A stretch of DNA of 64,000 bases from an uncultured Bacteroidales bacterium. GTDB taxonomy: Bacteria > Bacteroidota > Bacteroidia > Bacteroidales > UBA932. The notes below the pieces were generated by a model that did not search any database, was not told the DNA's origin, and saw only the letters and a list, made by a program, of their open reading frames with translations. Shown here one piece after another: positions 48,565 to 56,961 of this stretch. Positions within the stretch are counted from its first letter, which is position 1, and every line of letters starts with the position of its first letter. The position numbers and the translations under genes are program-made. The DNA is taken from the NCBI GenBank assembly GCA_934725575.1, contig CAKVCK010000005.1, positions 1 through 64,000 on the forward strand, in the 5' to 3' direction.

Positions 48565-49695
48565 TCAAAAATCCAACTGGCGTAGCCACTCCCCCATAAA
48601 GCGGTCATAGACAATGTAACCGTCAGGGGTTTTATATACCAATTCATTATCCAGCAGTTTCTTGAGCGAGGAGCTTATACTACTGGCCGCCCTTAACCTA
48701 TGCCTTGAAATAAACTCTCCGGATGTGACACTTTTCACTTTTCCTTCGGATGCGATGGCGCGTAGAAGTCTCACACTGCCTGCCGGAAGCGCCTTGAGCA
48801 ACGTCTCGTAACTATAACTGAACTCGCTCATAATCTGCGACAAGGCATATTCAATCAACGGATCGTCCACATCCTTGGAAAACGAATACAACCTGTTCAA
48901 AACAGACTGAACATACCAAGTGTGTCCCTCATAGCGGTCATAGATCACGTCAAATTCACTCTGAGGCAGACGATTACCCTTCTTTTTGAAGAACGACTCG
49001 GCGAAACTGAAATATTCCTGTCTATCAATCCTTTCAAGGTTCAGAATCTGTGTACTTTGGTAAAAAGGCCTTTTTGAAGAAAGGAACATCTCCTGCATCA
49101 AACGCTGCCGACTGCCCGCGAAAATAAAATTGACATTCGGAAGAAACTGAATATACGAACGGAGCTGTGCTTCGATTCCTTTTTCCGGGTATTCTGTAAT
49201 TTGCTGAAACTCATCAATGGCGATATAGCAACGCTTTTCTGATGAGCGGAGATACTCAAATATTTCTTTCAATGTTGATTCCTGATCAGTGTCCGCCACC
49301 TCAATTGTTACTTTGGGAGCACCGGACTTCTCGTCAACTGTAAATACAGGACGGCAGCTTTTTATAAATCGTCCAATCCTTTTAAGAGCCTTCTGCGGGG
49401 TTGAATCCAAGTGCCCAAGGACAGCTCCGGCGAAAACCCGGACAAAATCACCCAAACAATTTGTCGGGAATATATCCAAATACATACAGACCGAATTCTT
49501 ACTTTCAAGACGATTGAAAGAGTGTTGGATCAGTCCTGTCTTTCCCATTTTTCTTGGAGCGACCAGTGTAAGATTTCTGCCATTGCTCAAAGCATCCACA
49601 ATTTTGGATGTTTCCAACTCCCTGTCACAGAAATATTCAGGACCGACATACCCTGAAATAAGAAAAGGATTGGTAGGTTTGAAGTTCTGTCCCAT
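48565..49695 (-). CDS. AAA ATPase with C-terminal winged helix (archaeal-type ATPase family)
   Basis: From the start at 49695 (MGQNFKPTNPFL) the protein has 376 residues. It has the family's opening YFCDREL, a P-loop written APRKMGKTGL, Walker B with RCYIAIDEFQQI, and FIFAGSRQRLMQEMF as sensor. The C-terminal winged helix reads LRAASSISSSLKKLLDNELVYK. This is the broad archaeal_ATPase-like group common in Bacteroidales, of unknown role. It is solitary, convergent with ubiE and divergent from the phosphatase gene. The region before it is rich in TTTGCG and ACGCAAAA words. Confidence 0.8.
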   Translation of the reverse strand: MGQNFKPTNPFLISGYVGPEYFCDRELETSKIVDALSNGRNLTLVAPRKMGKTGLIQHSFNRLESKNSVCMYLDIFPTNCLGDFVRVFAGAVLGHLDSTPQKALKRIGRFIKSCRPVFTVDEKSGAPKVTIEVADTDQESTLKEIFEYLRSSEKRCYIAIDEFQQITEYPEKGIEAQLRSYIQFLPNVNFIFAGSRQRLMQEMFLSSKRPFYQSTQILNLERIDRQEYFSFAESFFKKKGNRLPQSEFDVIYDRYEGHTWYVQSVLNRLYSFSKDVDDPLIEYALSQIMSEFSYSYETLLKALPAGSVRLLRAIASEGKVKSVTSGEFISRHRLRAASSISSSLKKLLDNELVYKTPDGYIVYDRFMGEWLRQLDF

Positions 49696-49757
49696 ATTTA
49701 TCAATTTTACGTAATTTTCGTAACGCAAAATACGCAAAAAATCGAATATTCACAAAT

Positions 49758-49788
49758 TTTGCCCTTTCGGTAAAACGGAGTAATTTTG
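49758..49788 (+). promoter_or_regulatory. Promoter of the metallophosphatase gene
   Basis: TTTG at 49758-49761, a 19-base spacer and TAATTTTG at 49781-49788 match the Bacteroidetes consensus. Transcription should start near 49795, about 50 bases before the ATG at 49846. Confidence 0.65.
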
Positions 49789-49845
49789 TATTTGAGGGTG
49801 TATAGCCTCAATTGGTCGAACCAATAAACAATGAGATTAAAAAAT

Positions 49846-51030
49846 ATGAAAAAGTACCTTTTGATTGCGGTTCTGGCGGTGCTTCCGTTCTTGGCGGGGG
49901 CGCAGAACGGGCCGGTCAGCGCGAAGATCGTGTGCGGACCTTATCTTCAGAATGTCACTACGGACAGCTTCACGGTGATGTGGATCACTGATGTGGACGC
50001 TGTTGGGTGGGTGGAGATCGCTCCTGACAACGCGGAGAATTTCTACTACAACGACAGGCCGAAGTTCTACGACCTTAGGGGGCACGGCCTGAAACCCATC
50101 GGGAAGATCCACAAAGTGACGGTGGACGGGCTTAAACCCGGCACAAGCTACCGCTATAGGGTTATGATGACGGCCGTGCAGGACTACCACCACAACTACA
50201 ATCCGGTCTATGGCAAGAGTTCCGGAGCTCCGGCCTACAAGGTCAACCTACCTAAGGCAAGAACGCTGGACGAGGATTACAAAGAGGTCAAGTTCGCTGT
50301 CGTCAACGATGTGCACGCGCAGGACTCGCTTCTGCGCAGACTTTTCGCCGACAAGGAGAAGAACAAAGAGTTCGATTTCGTGATGTTCAACGGGGATATG
50401 ACCTCTGACCTTGCCTACAGCGACAAGATCATCAAGCACTACCTCAAACCAGCCAGCGACCTCTTCGCCGCTGAGACTCCGCTGTTTATGGCCCGCGGCA
50501 ACCACGAGTACAGAGGCAAGGAGGCCCTCAGGATCTCTGAATATTTCGACTTCCCGGAGCACGGACCTTACTACACGTTCAAATACGGCAAGTTCTTCTT
50601 CCTGGTGATGGACAGCGGTGAGGACAAGGTTGACAGCGACATCGAGAACCAGGGCAGACTCTGCTCTGAGCCGTACCTCAACCAGGAGGCCAAGTGGCTG
50701 AAAGGCGTTGTGGAGAGCGATGACTGGAAGAACGCCGAAAGACGGATCGTGTTCAGCCATATTCCTCCGCAGACCGAGGACGCTTGGCACGGCAATCTGA
50801 ATATGTCCCAGAAGTTCCTGCCTATTCTCAACAATGCCGGGGTCGATCTGATGCTCAGCGGCCACGTACATAGATATTCACTCAGAGAGGTAGGTTCGAC
50901 CGACGCCAAGTTCCCGGTCATCACCAACGGGCAGTGGCAAAGGATGGAGATCACCGCCAGCACCAAAAGCATCACCGTAAGGATCTACGACACAGACGGC
51001 AAACTCACTCATTCAGTTGACTTTAAATAA
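49846..51030 (+). CDS. Secreted metallophosphatase (purple acid phosphatase-like)
   Basis: I use the ATG at 49846 (MKKYLLIAVLAVLPFLAGAQ), a good signal peptide. The 394-residue protein has an N-terminal fibronectin-type beta domain with ATSYRYRV-like strands (KPGTSYRYRVMM). The calcineurin-like catalytic domain contains VVNDVHAQD, FNGDMTSD, ARGNHEYRGK, VFSHIPPQ and LSGHVHRYSL. These supply the metal-binding Asp, Asn and His residues of the dinuclear centre. It removes phosphate from extracellular substrates. A class A acid phosphatase gene follows after 23 bases. Confidence 0.9.
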   Translation: MKKYLLIAVLAVLPFLAGAQNGPVSAKIVCGPYLQNVTTDSFTVMWITDVDAVGWVEIAPDNAENFYYNDRPKFYDLRGHGLKPIGKIHKVTVDGLKPGTSYRYRVMMTAVQDYHHNYNPVYGKSSGAPAYKVNLPKARTLDEDYKEVKFAVVNDVHAQDSLLRRLFADKEKNKEFDFVMFNGDMTSDLAYSDKIIKHYLKPASDLFAAETPLFMARGNHEYRGKEALRISEYFDFPEHGPYYTFKYGKFFFLVMDSGEDKVDSDIENQGRLCSEPYLNQEAKWLKGVVESDDWKNAERRIVFSHIPPQTEDAWHGNLNMSQKFLPILNNAGVDLMLSGHVHRYSLREVGSTDAKFPVITNGQWQRMEITASTKSITVRIYDTDGKLTHSVDFK

Positions 51031-51053
51031 GGTCGCATAGAACATTGACCACT

Positions 51054-51785
51054 ATGAGAAGATTTCTCTCCCCGATGCTGACGGCACTGGTTTCCGTCAT
51101 TATATTCCTGACATATTCAGGAGACATCGCCGCACAGAAGCTTTACCTCACACAAGAGGAGGTAGCGGACAGCAAGACCCTCCTGCCACCGCCTCCACAG
51201 CCAGGTTCCCCGGAGTTTCTGGCCGATGAATATCACTTCTTCCAGGCAAAGCTGCTCAGGGACACGCCACGAGGCGAGCAGGCCGTCCAGGATGCGGATA
51301 TGAGCGACAAGGCGTTGCTGAAGTTCGCGGAGTCATTCGGACTGGAGATCACCAAGGAGACAATGCCGCAGACCTACGAGCTGCTGATGCGCAGCAAGGA
51401 GTGCTTCGGCGGCATAGGTTGCAAGGAGGCCAAGGAATATTACAAGAGAACCCGCCCGTTTGTCTATTACGGGGAAAGCAGTATGACTCCTGAGTCAGAT
51501 GAATGGATGAAGACCAACTATTCCTATCCGTCCGGCCATTCCGCCAACTACTACGGCCTGGCCTACATCCTTTGCGCACTGCGCCCGGAAAGGCAGAACG
51601 AGATCCTTAAGCGTGCGGACGAGGGAGCATATTCAAGAGTCATAGCCGGCTGCCATTGGATGAGCGACATCAAGGCTGCAAGAATCATCGCCGGAGCCGT
51701 GTTCGCGCGGCTGCAGGCGAATGATGAATATCTCGCACAGTTCCGTAAGGCCCGGAAAGAGGTCCGCGGGATGTGCGGGAAGTAA
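51054..51785 (+). CDS. Class A non-specific acid phosphatase (PhoN/PAP2 type)
   Basis: The ATG at 51054 is preferred over the TTG at 51045. The 243-residue protein has a signal peptide (IFLTYSGDIAAQ) and the three PAP2 motifs in order: KEYYKRTRPF (K-x6-RP), PSGHSANYYG, and SRVIAGCHWMSDIKAA (SR-x5-H-x3-D). The nucleophilic His is in the last. The N-terminal LPPPPQPGSPEF is characteristic of class A enzymes. It hydrolyses phosphomonoesters in the periplasm and is probably co-transcribed with the metallophosphatase. Confidence 0.92.
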   Translation: MRRFLSPMLTALVSVIIFLTYSGDIAAQKLYLTQEEVADSKTLLPPPPQPGSPEFLADEYHFFQAKLLRDTPRGEQAVQDADMSDKALLKFAESFGLEITKETMPQTYELLMRSKECFGGIGCKEAKEYYKRTRPFVYYGESSMTPESDEWMKTNYSYPSGHSANYYGLAYILCALRPERQNEILKRADEGAYSRVIAGCHWMSDIKAARIIAGAVFARLQANDEYLAQFRKARKEVRGMCGK

Positions 51786-51789
51786 ATTC

Positions 51790-52179
51790 TTAATGTGTTC
51801 TCTTTTCTTCGGTCTTTGCCTGGAATTTGGCGACGTCAATGACGAAGCGCTCGTGCGTGCCCTCGCCTATCAGGCCTTTCTCATCGTAGGCAGCCACCTT
51901 GAAGACAATCCTTCGGCGGTCAATCTCAACGACTTCGCTTTCACACCACACCTTCAGACCGACAGGTGTGGAAGAGACGTGTGAGACATCGACTTTTGTT
52001 CCGACGGTCTCCTGTCCCTCCTCAAGGTAAGGTTTCACGCTGAAGCGGCTTGTGCGCTCCATCAGGGCTATCATCATCGGGGTGGCGAACACCCTGACAG
52101 TGCCGCTGCCGATGTGGCTGGCGGTAAGTTCTTCCGTCACGATCTCCTCCTGACGGCCTTTGATTCCGAGTTCTAGCAT
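51790..52179 (-). CDS. Hotdog-fold thioesterase, FlK-like
   Basis: The 129-residue protein matches the small FlK/thioesterase group: ASHIGSGTVRVFATPMMIALMERTS, then EETVGTKVDVSHVSSTP-like residues, and IGEGTHERFVID at the end. FlK hydrolyses fluoroacetyl-CoA in Streptomyces. Most relatives, including those of gut bacteria, have unknown acyl-CoA substrates. It is cytoplasmic and converges on the acid phosphatase gene with 4 bases between the stops. Confidence 0.8.
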   Translation of the reverse strand: MLELGIKGRQEEIVTEELTASHIGSGTVRVFATPMMIALMERTSRFSVKPYLEEGQETVGTKVDVSHVSSTPVGLKVWCESEVVEIDRRRIVFKVAAYDEKGLIGEGTHERFVIDVAKFQAKTEEKRTH

Positions 52180-52249
52180 ATACGTTGTGTTTTCTTCTTA
52201 CAAATTTAAGAATAGTCAGTCACATCGACAAGGTCTGTTACCGGAACAC

Positions 52250-52280
52250 TTCGGTCGCCTCGACAGGCTCAGCGACCGAA
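52250..52280. repeat. Intergenic REP-like palindrome
   Basis: A 31-base element with arms TTCGGTCGC and GCGACCGAA around CTCGACAGGCTCA. It is the intergenic form of the dispersed palindrome. A degenerate second copy (CATCGACAAGGTCTG) lies about 25 bases to its left. Confidence 0.75.
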
Positions 52281-52302
52281 CATATCTAAGGCTGAGGTAT
52301 AT

Positions 52303-52419
52303 ACAAAAAAAATGAGCGTCGACGCATCGCGCGTGGACTCTCACTCTAACCACATAATTAATAACACTAAAACTAATAACCAATAGGTTGATCGGGGAGA
52401 GAACCTCCTTGCTCAACCC
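52303..52419 (-). ncRNA. Candidate small RNA or structured leader, about 117 nt
   Basis: A strong promoter (52425-52455, minus strand) fires into a stretch without a convincing gene. The predicted transcript starts exactly at a hairpin, 52386-52418: GGTTGA pairs with TCAACC, a 4 by 4 internal loop follows, and GGAG pairs with CTCC. It ends with the self-complementary GCGTCGACGC (52316-52325) and eight T residues (52305-52312), which may be a terminator with a short stem. If termination is leaky, the RNA would be the leader of the thioesterase gene at 52179. I do not recognise a known RNA family. Confidence 0.45.
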
Positions 52420-52424
52420 GAGTA

Positions 52425-52455
52425 CAAAGGTACAGCTTTTTTTGATACTTGCAAA
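52425..52455 (-). promoter_or_regulatory. Promoter of the candidate small RNA
   Basis: On the minus strand TTTG (52455-52452), a 19-base spacer and TACCTTTG (52432-52425) form a near-perfect Bacteroidetes promoter. The predicted transcription start is at about 52418. The remaining 52456-52650, up to comF, is AT-rich with no gene seen. Confidence 0.65.
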
Positions 52456-52650
52456 CATTTTTTAATATTTTTTGCAAAAATTTTCAAATATTCCGACTTA
52501 ACCGTTTTATTTCCAACCCTATAAACAATAAGGAAAATTTTAATCGGTTTTAATAGGCACACGATATACGGCACGAGAAGCATATCATACGGGAACATAC
52601 GAAATCTAAAACGTTTATCCTTACGATTTGTAACCGAATCGTAACACTTC

Positions 52651-53403
52651 TTACATTCCGACACAAGCCAAAGAGGCGACACTGATTCGGACTGGCGGCG
52701 GAAAAAGGCCCCTCAATGTCCTGTGACAGGAATGAAGCGTCGCCCCGGTAGTGAAAACATCGTCCACCAGAAGGATGTGTGAATATTCAGGGACAGCCCT
52801 CATCCGCCTTATCCTGAACGCCCCCTCGACATTGTGCGCCTTGCCCTCGACCGAGAGTTGGGTCTGGGTGCGGGTGCGTCTGGATCTGTACAGGATGTCC
52901 GTACGCATCTCCGCTCCAAGGTTTCTTGCCAGCACCTCGGCGATGATCTCGGCCTGATTATGGCCTCTGGACCATAGCCTTGTCCAATGCAGAGGCACAG
53001 GAATCACGGCACCCACATCTGAGTAAATCGGTGACGCGGCCATCTCACGGCCCAGCATGGAGGCGAAATAACGGCCGGCGGCATAGTCGGAATGATATTT
53101 CAGCCTCTGGGTGATCAGCCTGTAGCCTGTCTGGGAGCGGTAAAAGAACAGGGATGTGGCGTAGGAATATTCCTCAAAAACGCAGGTCGCATCCAGATCA
53201 CGCTGGATCAACGCATTGAACCTGTCGGCAAGTTGGTTGTGCGGCATATTCGAGAAATATGTCCGCGGCAGATCGGCAAGGCATCCGATGCAGAGATGGC
53301 GTTCGCGCAGGGCAAGAGGTCGTCCGCAGACAATGCACTCGCGGGGCATGATGAGATCGCCAAGGGCGGTGAGGACATCATAAAAAGTAACGTTTCTTAT
53401 CAT
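52651..53403 (-). CDS. comF: ComF-family phosphoribosyltransferase-like protein
   Basis: The 250-residue protein has the N-terminal zinc ribbon CIVCGRPLALRERHLCIGC and the ComF phosphoribosyltransferase domain: AVIPVPLHWTRLWSRGHNQAE, SRRTRTQTQLSVEGKAHNV and LLVDDVFTTGATLHSC with the PRPP-binding loop. ComF is needed for uptake of DNA in transformable bacteria, but its exact step is unsettled and homologues occur in non-transformable species. The length is typical. Confidence 0.92.
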   Translation of the reverse strand: MIRNVTFYDVLTALGDLIMPRECIVCGRPLALRERHLCIGCLADLPRTYFSNMPHNQLADRFNALIQRDLDATCVFEEYSYATSLFFYRSQTGYRLITQRLKYHSDYAAGRYFASMLGREMAASPIYSDVGAVIPVPLHWTRLWSRGHNQAEIIAEVLARNLGAEMRTDILYRSRRTRTQTQLSVEGKAHNVEGAFRIRRMRAVPEYSHILLVDDVFTTGATLHSCHRTLRGLFPPPVRISVASLACVGM

Positions 53404-53489
53404 AGTTTACAGTTCATATTCCGCAATTATAGGGAACAAAAACGTAAATTTTGATAAGAAACGTAAAAAGTTGGGTTCTTACCCCCACA

Positions 53490-55832
53490 TTAATCCTGAC
53501 CGAGGGTCTTGACGGGGTTGCGGGTTGCGGCGGCGTAGGTCTGGCCGACAACGGAGAGGAACGAAATCAGGAGTGAGATCAAGGCTGCGAGGACAATCGC
53601 CCACCAAGGGAAGGCGATCTTGGTGTAGAACGCCTGTAGGTAATTTGTGATGCCCCACACGGCGAACGGAACGGCAAGCACGACGGCGACAAGGCTCATG
53701 ATCATGAACGACTTGGACAATGTCCATACGGCCGAGCTGACTTCCGCGCCGAAAACCTTGCGGACAGCGATCTGGCGGCTCTGCTGCTCAGTGAAATAGA
53801 GCGACATAGCAAACAGGCCGAGAGCGGAGATCAGGATGGCCATGACCATGAACGAAATCACGAGAAGCATCGTGTTCTTGGTGCCCTTCAGATCATCTAC
53901 CAGTTTCTCGTCCAGATAGTAAGCATCCATCTCCACAGGAACGCCTATGGTCTCCTTCGCAAACTCCTTGCAGACATTCTTGACCGCGGCCATAGCCTCG
54001 GAGCGGTCACCGGTTATCTTAAGAAGCTGAATGAAGGCGTAATCATAATTCTCGTCTATGATCCTTATGGAGTTCCGCTCATTCTCCATCGGCTCGAAGA
54101 GAGCGTTGTTGGCGCGGAAATCCGGGATGACGCCACAGATTTCATATTCACCATTGGTGTAGCTTCCGCCAGCGTAAGGATGCTCCGCCGTCACACCGAG
54201 GGTTCTCTTGGAAGTCTCCGTCAAAAGCACTTTTGGCGAAGAGAGTTCGCTGTATTTTTCCAAGACCTTGATTCCCAGAATCCTAAGCGAAGTCGTATCC
54301 AACTGGGCCATACGCATCCAACCGATTATCTGATTGTTCTCGTCGTGAAGACCGTTCGCTCCGCAAGAAATCGGAGAAGTGATTCCAAGTCCTGCGTCAA
54401 CCACCTGAGGCAAAGCCTTCAATCTGGTGCGAAGCGCCTCCTGAGGTCCTCTCCTATAGCCTACATCTCGTGAATTGACCTGAATGACATCCTTTGTCTC
54501 GTAGCCCACCGGAAGGTTCACGAGGTAGCTCACCTGCGCTGTCATCACGATGGCCATTGTGATAAGGATGGCGCTGAACACGGTCTGAAGCACGATGAAC
54601 ACCTTGCCGAATATCATCTTGTTCTTGAAACGGAACTCGCCTTTCACGACATCAATCGGCTTGAAGCGTGAGACAAGCATCGCAGGGAGCAAAGCCGAGA
54701 CCACGGAGATGACAACCAACGCAAGAACGGCCCAAAGCACTGTGGTCAAATCAGGAGTCAGCACAATGTCGGTACTCAAAATCCTGTCAAACACAGGCTT
54801 GCATAAATATGCCAGCAAACAGCCCACGATGAAGCACCCGGTCGTAAAGGCAAATGACTCAGCGATGTACCTCGCAACTATATTCCTTGAACTTTCGCCA
54901 AGCAACCGCCTGGTGGCCATTTCCTTGGCACGCTTCCCCGTCTGCGCGACAGTCAGATTGATATAATTGAATATGGCGGAGACCAGCAGCACCAGAGCCA
55001 CGATGAACAGAAGCTCAACCTGTTTCCCGTCACCGGTCCTTAGACAGCTCCAAGCATCCATACCCGAAAAATAAACCTTGTCAAGCCTCGTCACACTCGA
55101 TCCCCACAAAAAGGCGTTGTCAGAATTGTCAGCCTTATAGAAATTCCAGTACCCGAGATACTTTTTAAGAAGATCATCACGCACCTTTTCCACATCAGTC
55201 CCTTCATCAAGACGGACGATCGGAATCGTGCTGCCGAAATTGTCCATCCACGCTACACGCTTCTGCGCGCGTTTGATGCTTGTGAACAGATCGTAATGCT
55301 TGAACACATCGGTAGGTCCGAAATCCTCAACGACACCGATCACCGTCCACTTATCCTTGTCAACGTTCAATGTCCTGCCGATAGGATCTTCGTTTCCGAA
55401 CACTTTCTTGGCGAACGTCTCGGTCAGTATCACCTCGTCCTCGTTCTCCAGAACCCTGTCCCTATGGCAACCGACAAGGCGGTAGTCAAAGAGATTGAAG
55501 AAATTAGTGTCTATCGAAGCCTCGGCTGCCTTATAATAGTCATCACCGACCATAATGTCCGTGTTGTCCATATCTACTATCCGGGTCCAATCCTTGATCT
55601 CCGGAATAGACGGGAAAAACTCATCGGAAGTTCCGAGCGTCATTCCGAAAGAGTCGCCGGCACCGACAACATACAGCTGCTTGGAAAGCGGCTGCTTAGC
55701 TCCGACACTGAACTCCGTCCTGGCATACGAAGCCAGCAGAATGACAAATCCCAATGCCACCGAAAGTCCGAAAACCTCGATGAAGGTGTAAAGCTTGTTC
55801 CTCGACAGGAACTTCAAATACGTGCTTGACAT
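53490..55832 (-). CDS. ABC transporter permease, MacB/FtsX-type
   Basis: The 780-residue protein starts at 55832 (MSSTYLKFLSRNKLYTFIEV). It has one helix at the N-terminus, a MacB-type periplasmic domain, three helices at about 285-400, a second periplasmic domain and three final helices (ISFMVMAILISALGLFAMSL, then IMSLVAVVLAVPFAVWG). That is a duplicated FtsX-permease layout. It ends with the FtsX-like PVKTLGQD. No ATPase gene adjoins it, so it must pair with one elsewhere. Relatives export peptides, lipids or drugs. The gene is preceded by an 11-bp inverted repeat. Confidence 0.85.
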   Translation of the reverse strand: MSSTYLKFLSRNKLYTFIEVFGLSVALGFVILLASYARTEFSVGAKQPLSKQLYVVGAGDSFGMTLGTSDEFFPSIPEIKDWTRIVDMDNTDIMVGDDYYKAAEASIDTNFFNLFDYRLVGCHRDRVLENEDEVILTETFAKKVFGNEDPIGRTLNVDKDKWTVIGVVEDFGPTDVFKHYDLFTSIKRAQKRVAWMDNFGSTIPIVRLDEGTDVEKVRDDLLKKYLGYWNFYKADNSDNAFLWGSSVTRLDKVYFSGMDAWSCLRTGDGKQVELLFIVALVLLVSAIFNYINLTVAQTGKRAKEMATRRLLGESSRNIVARYIAESFAFTTGCFIVGCLLAYLCKPVFDRILSTDIVLTPDLTTVLWAVLALVVISVVSALLPAMLVSRFKPIDVVKGEFRFKNKMIFGKVFIVLQTVFSAILITMAIVMTAQVSYLVNLPVGYETKDVIQVNSRDVGYRRGPQEALRTRLKALPQVVDAGLGITSPISCGANGLHDENNQIIGWMRMAQLDTTSLRILGIKVLEKYSELSSPKVLLTETSKRTLGVTAEHPYAGGSYTNGEYEICGVIPDFRANNALFEPMENERNSIRIIDENYDYAFIQLLKITGDRSEAMAAVKNVCKEFAKETIGVPVEMDAYYLDEKLVDDLKGTKNTMLLVISFMVMAILISALGLFAMSLYFTEQQSRQIAVRKVFGAEVSSAVWTLSKSFMIMSLVAVVLAVPFAVWGITNYLQAFYTKIAFPWWAIVLAALISLLISFLSVVGQTYAAATRNPVKTLGQD

Positions 55833-55996
55833 ATTATCTCCAATAATTAATCTCAAAAACAGCTTCTCATTTTCCGGCAAACCCTCGGCAACTTATCGCC
55901 GTCTCTTCCCAGAAACGACACTTTCGCCGAACAGAGTTCATGCCAAACCATACAACTAATTATTTGTTAATATTTTAGCGATTAACCATTTTTCTA

Positions 55997-56043
55997 AAAG
56001 TGTAAAGAAATTTAACACCCACTGTAAAGAAACTTTACACTTT
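55997..56043. promoter_or_regulatory. Inverted repeat AAAGTGTAAAG upstream of the permease gene
   Basis: AAAGTGTAAAG (55997-56007) is perfectly inverted at 56033-56043. Inside, TGTAAAGAAA occurs twice in direct orientation, 22 bases apart (56001 and 56023). It lies about 165 bases before the permease start and may be an operator for a response regulator or enhancer-binding protein. Confidence 0.45.
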
Positions 56044-56048
56044 CACCA

Positions 56049-56072
56049 GTCACTTCAACAATCTCTGTGACC
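56049..56072. repeat. Degenerate REP-like palindrome
   Basis: GTCACTTCAACAATCTCTGTGACC in the window (24 bases, here split as GTCACTTCAACA and ATCTCTGTGACC) keeps the GTCAC/GTGAC arms of the dispersed element, with changes in the centre. It sits between the permease operator and the tandem repeat array. Confidence 0.5.
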
Positions 56073-56110
56073 GCAAACTCAGTCGTAAACCAGATTTTCC
56101 AATCAGAGAG

Positions 56111-56448
56111 TTTTGTACTCCAGAAAGGTCTCAACTGCCCAAAATCCACGATTCAAGGCGTTGGTACACCAGACGGCCTTTCCCTGTACAAACCCACGAT
56201 TCAAGGCGATTGGTACACCAGAAAGCCTTTTCCTGTACCAAACCCACGACTCAAGGCGGTTGGTACACCAGAAAGCCTTTTCCTATACCAAACCCACGAT
56301 TCAAGGCGTTGGTACACCAGACGGCCTTTTCCTGTACCAAATCCACGATTCAATGCAGTTGGTACACCAGACGGCCTTTTCCTGTACCAAATCCACGATT
56401 CAATGCAGTTGGTACACCAGAAAGCCTTTTCCTGTACCAACTCCAATC
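56111..56448. repeat. Tandem array of 49-50 bp units, seven copies
   Basis: Unit starts are at 56111 (degenerate), 56161, 56210, 56260, 56309, 56359 and 56409. Each unit contains arms TTGGTACA and TGTACCAA about 16 bases apart, so each can fold into a hairpin, followed by a CCACGATTCAA-type linker. The loop varies between two forms (CAGACGGCC and CAGAAAGCC). There is no unique spacer, so it is not CRISPR. The unit length is not a multiple of three, yet all three forward frames stay open across it. It is probably a non-coding VNTR. Confidence 0.8.
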
Positions 56449-56465
56449 ATCAAATTGAGTAAGCG

Positions 56466-56879
56466 TTAAAAATATGTCGAATGCGGAAGATTGAGGCTGA
56501 GCTGGGAATCGGCGGTGGAGCGGGTTTTCTCGTATGCGATGACGGTGTCGAGATCCGGATTGATCATCAGATCCAGATTCCAGATCATGAGGCGGTCACC
56601 GGTCACGACTTCCTTGAAACAGTCAGTTATGCCGACAATGGCCGGAATGCCGATGCCTTTAGCAAGGACACAGACCTGACCGTCAATGTCTTCCTCTTGA
56701 GTGACAATTCCTACCACGTTGCGGAAATCAATCAGCGTGGAGTCCGACAGTGACAACCGCTCGGCAACAAGGACGCTGCCGGGCGGAATGTCCTCGAACG
56801 GATTCCTTTGCCCGCAGTCCTTGACCACGAACGCACGGCCTTTCGCAAAGCCACGGACACCCGTTCCACGCACTGTCAT
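56466..56879 (-). CDS. Stand-alone PEP-utiliser swivelling domain lacking the phospho-histidine
   Basis: From the start at 56879 the protein has 137 residues. It opens like enzyme I (TGVRGFAKGRAFVV) and continues as the mobile swivelling domain of PEP-utilising enzymes: GSVLVAERLSLSDSTLIDFRN, VVGIVTQEEDIDG, CVLAKGIGIPAIVGI and GDRLMIWNLDL. In active enzymes the G-G-x-x-SH motif carries the phosphorylated His. Here that stretch reads EDIDGQVCVL with no His, so phosphotransfer is unlikely. No PEP-binding or ATP-grasp domain is attached. It lies 82 bases after the G1P dehydrogenase gene on the same strand. Confidence 0.7.
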   Translation of the reverse strand: MTVRGTGVRGFAKGRAFVVKDCGQRNPFEDIPPGSVLVAERLSLSDSTLIDFRNVVGIVTQEEDIDGQVCVLAKGIGIPAIVGITDCFKEVVTGDRLMIWNLDLMINPDLDTVIAYEKTRSTADSQLSLNLPHSTYF

Positions 56880-56961
56880 ATTCCTAATACATATCTTGCC
56901 GGCAGACAATCACCAGTGGCACCGATCATATTCAAAAGTAATTGTCCGCCGACGAAAAAAT

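Noticed and set aside
52216..52458. 80-codon minus-strand open frame before the thioesterase gene
   Set aside because: It runs through a promoter, a palindromic repeat and a hairpin, has no family resemblance, and its composition is unlike neighbouring genes.
56111..56448. CRISPR array
   Set aside because: The units are similar over their whole 49-50 bases. There are no unique spacers, no cas genes nearby, and variation is limited to a few positions.
56067..56469. Proteins encoded by the open frames across the tandem repeat
   Set aside because: All three forward frames are open, the unit length is not a multiple of three so any product would change its repeat sequence every unit, and there is no signal peptide or plausible start context.
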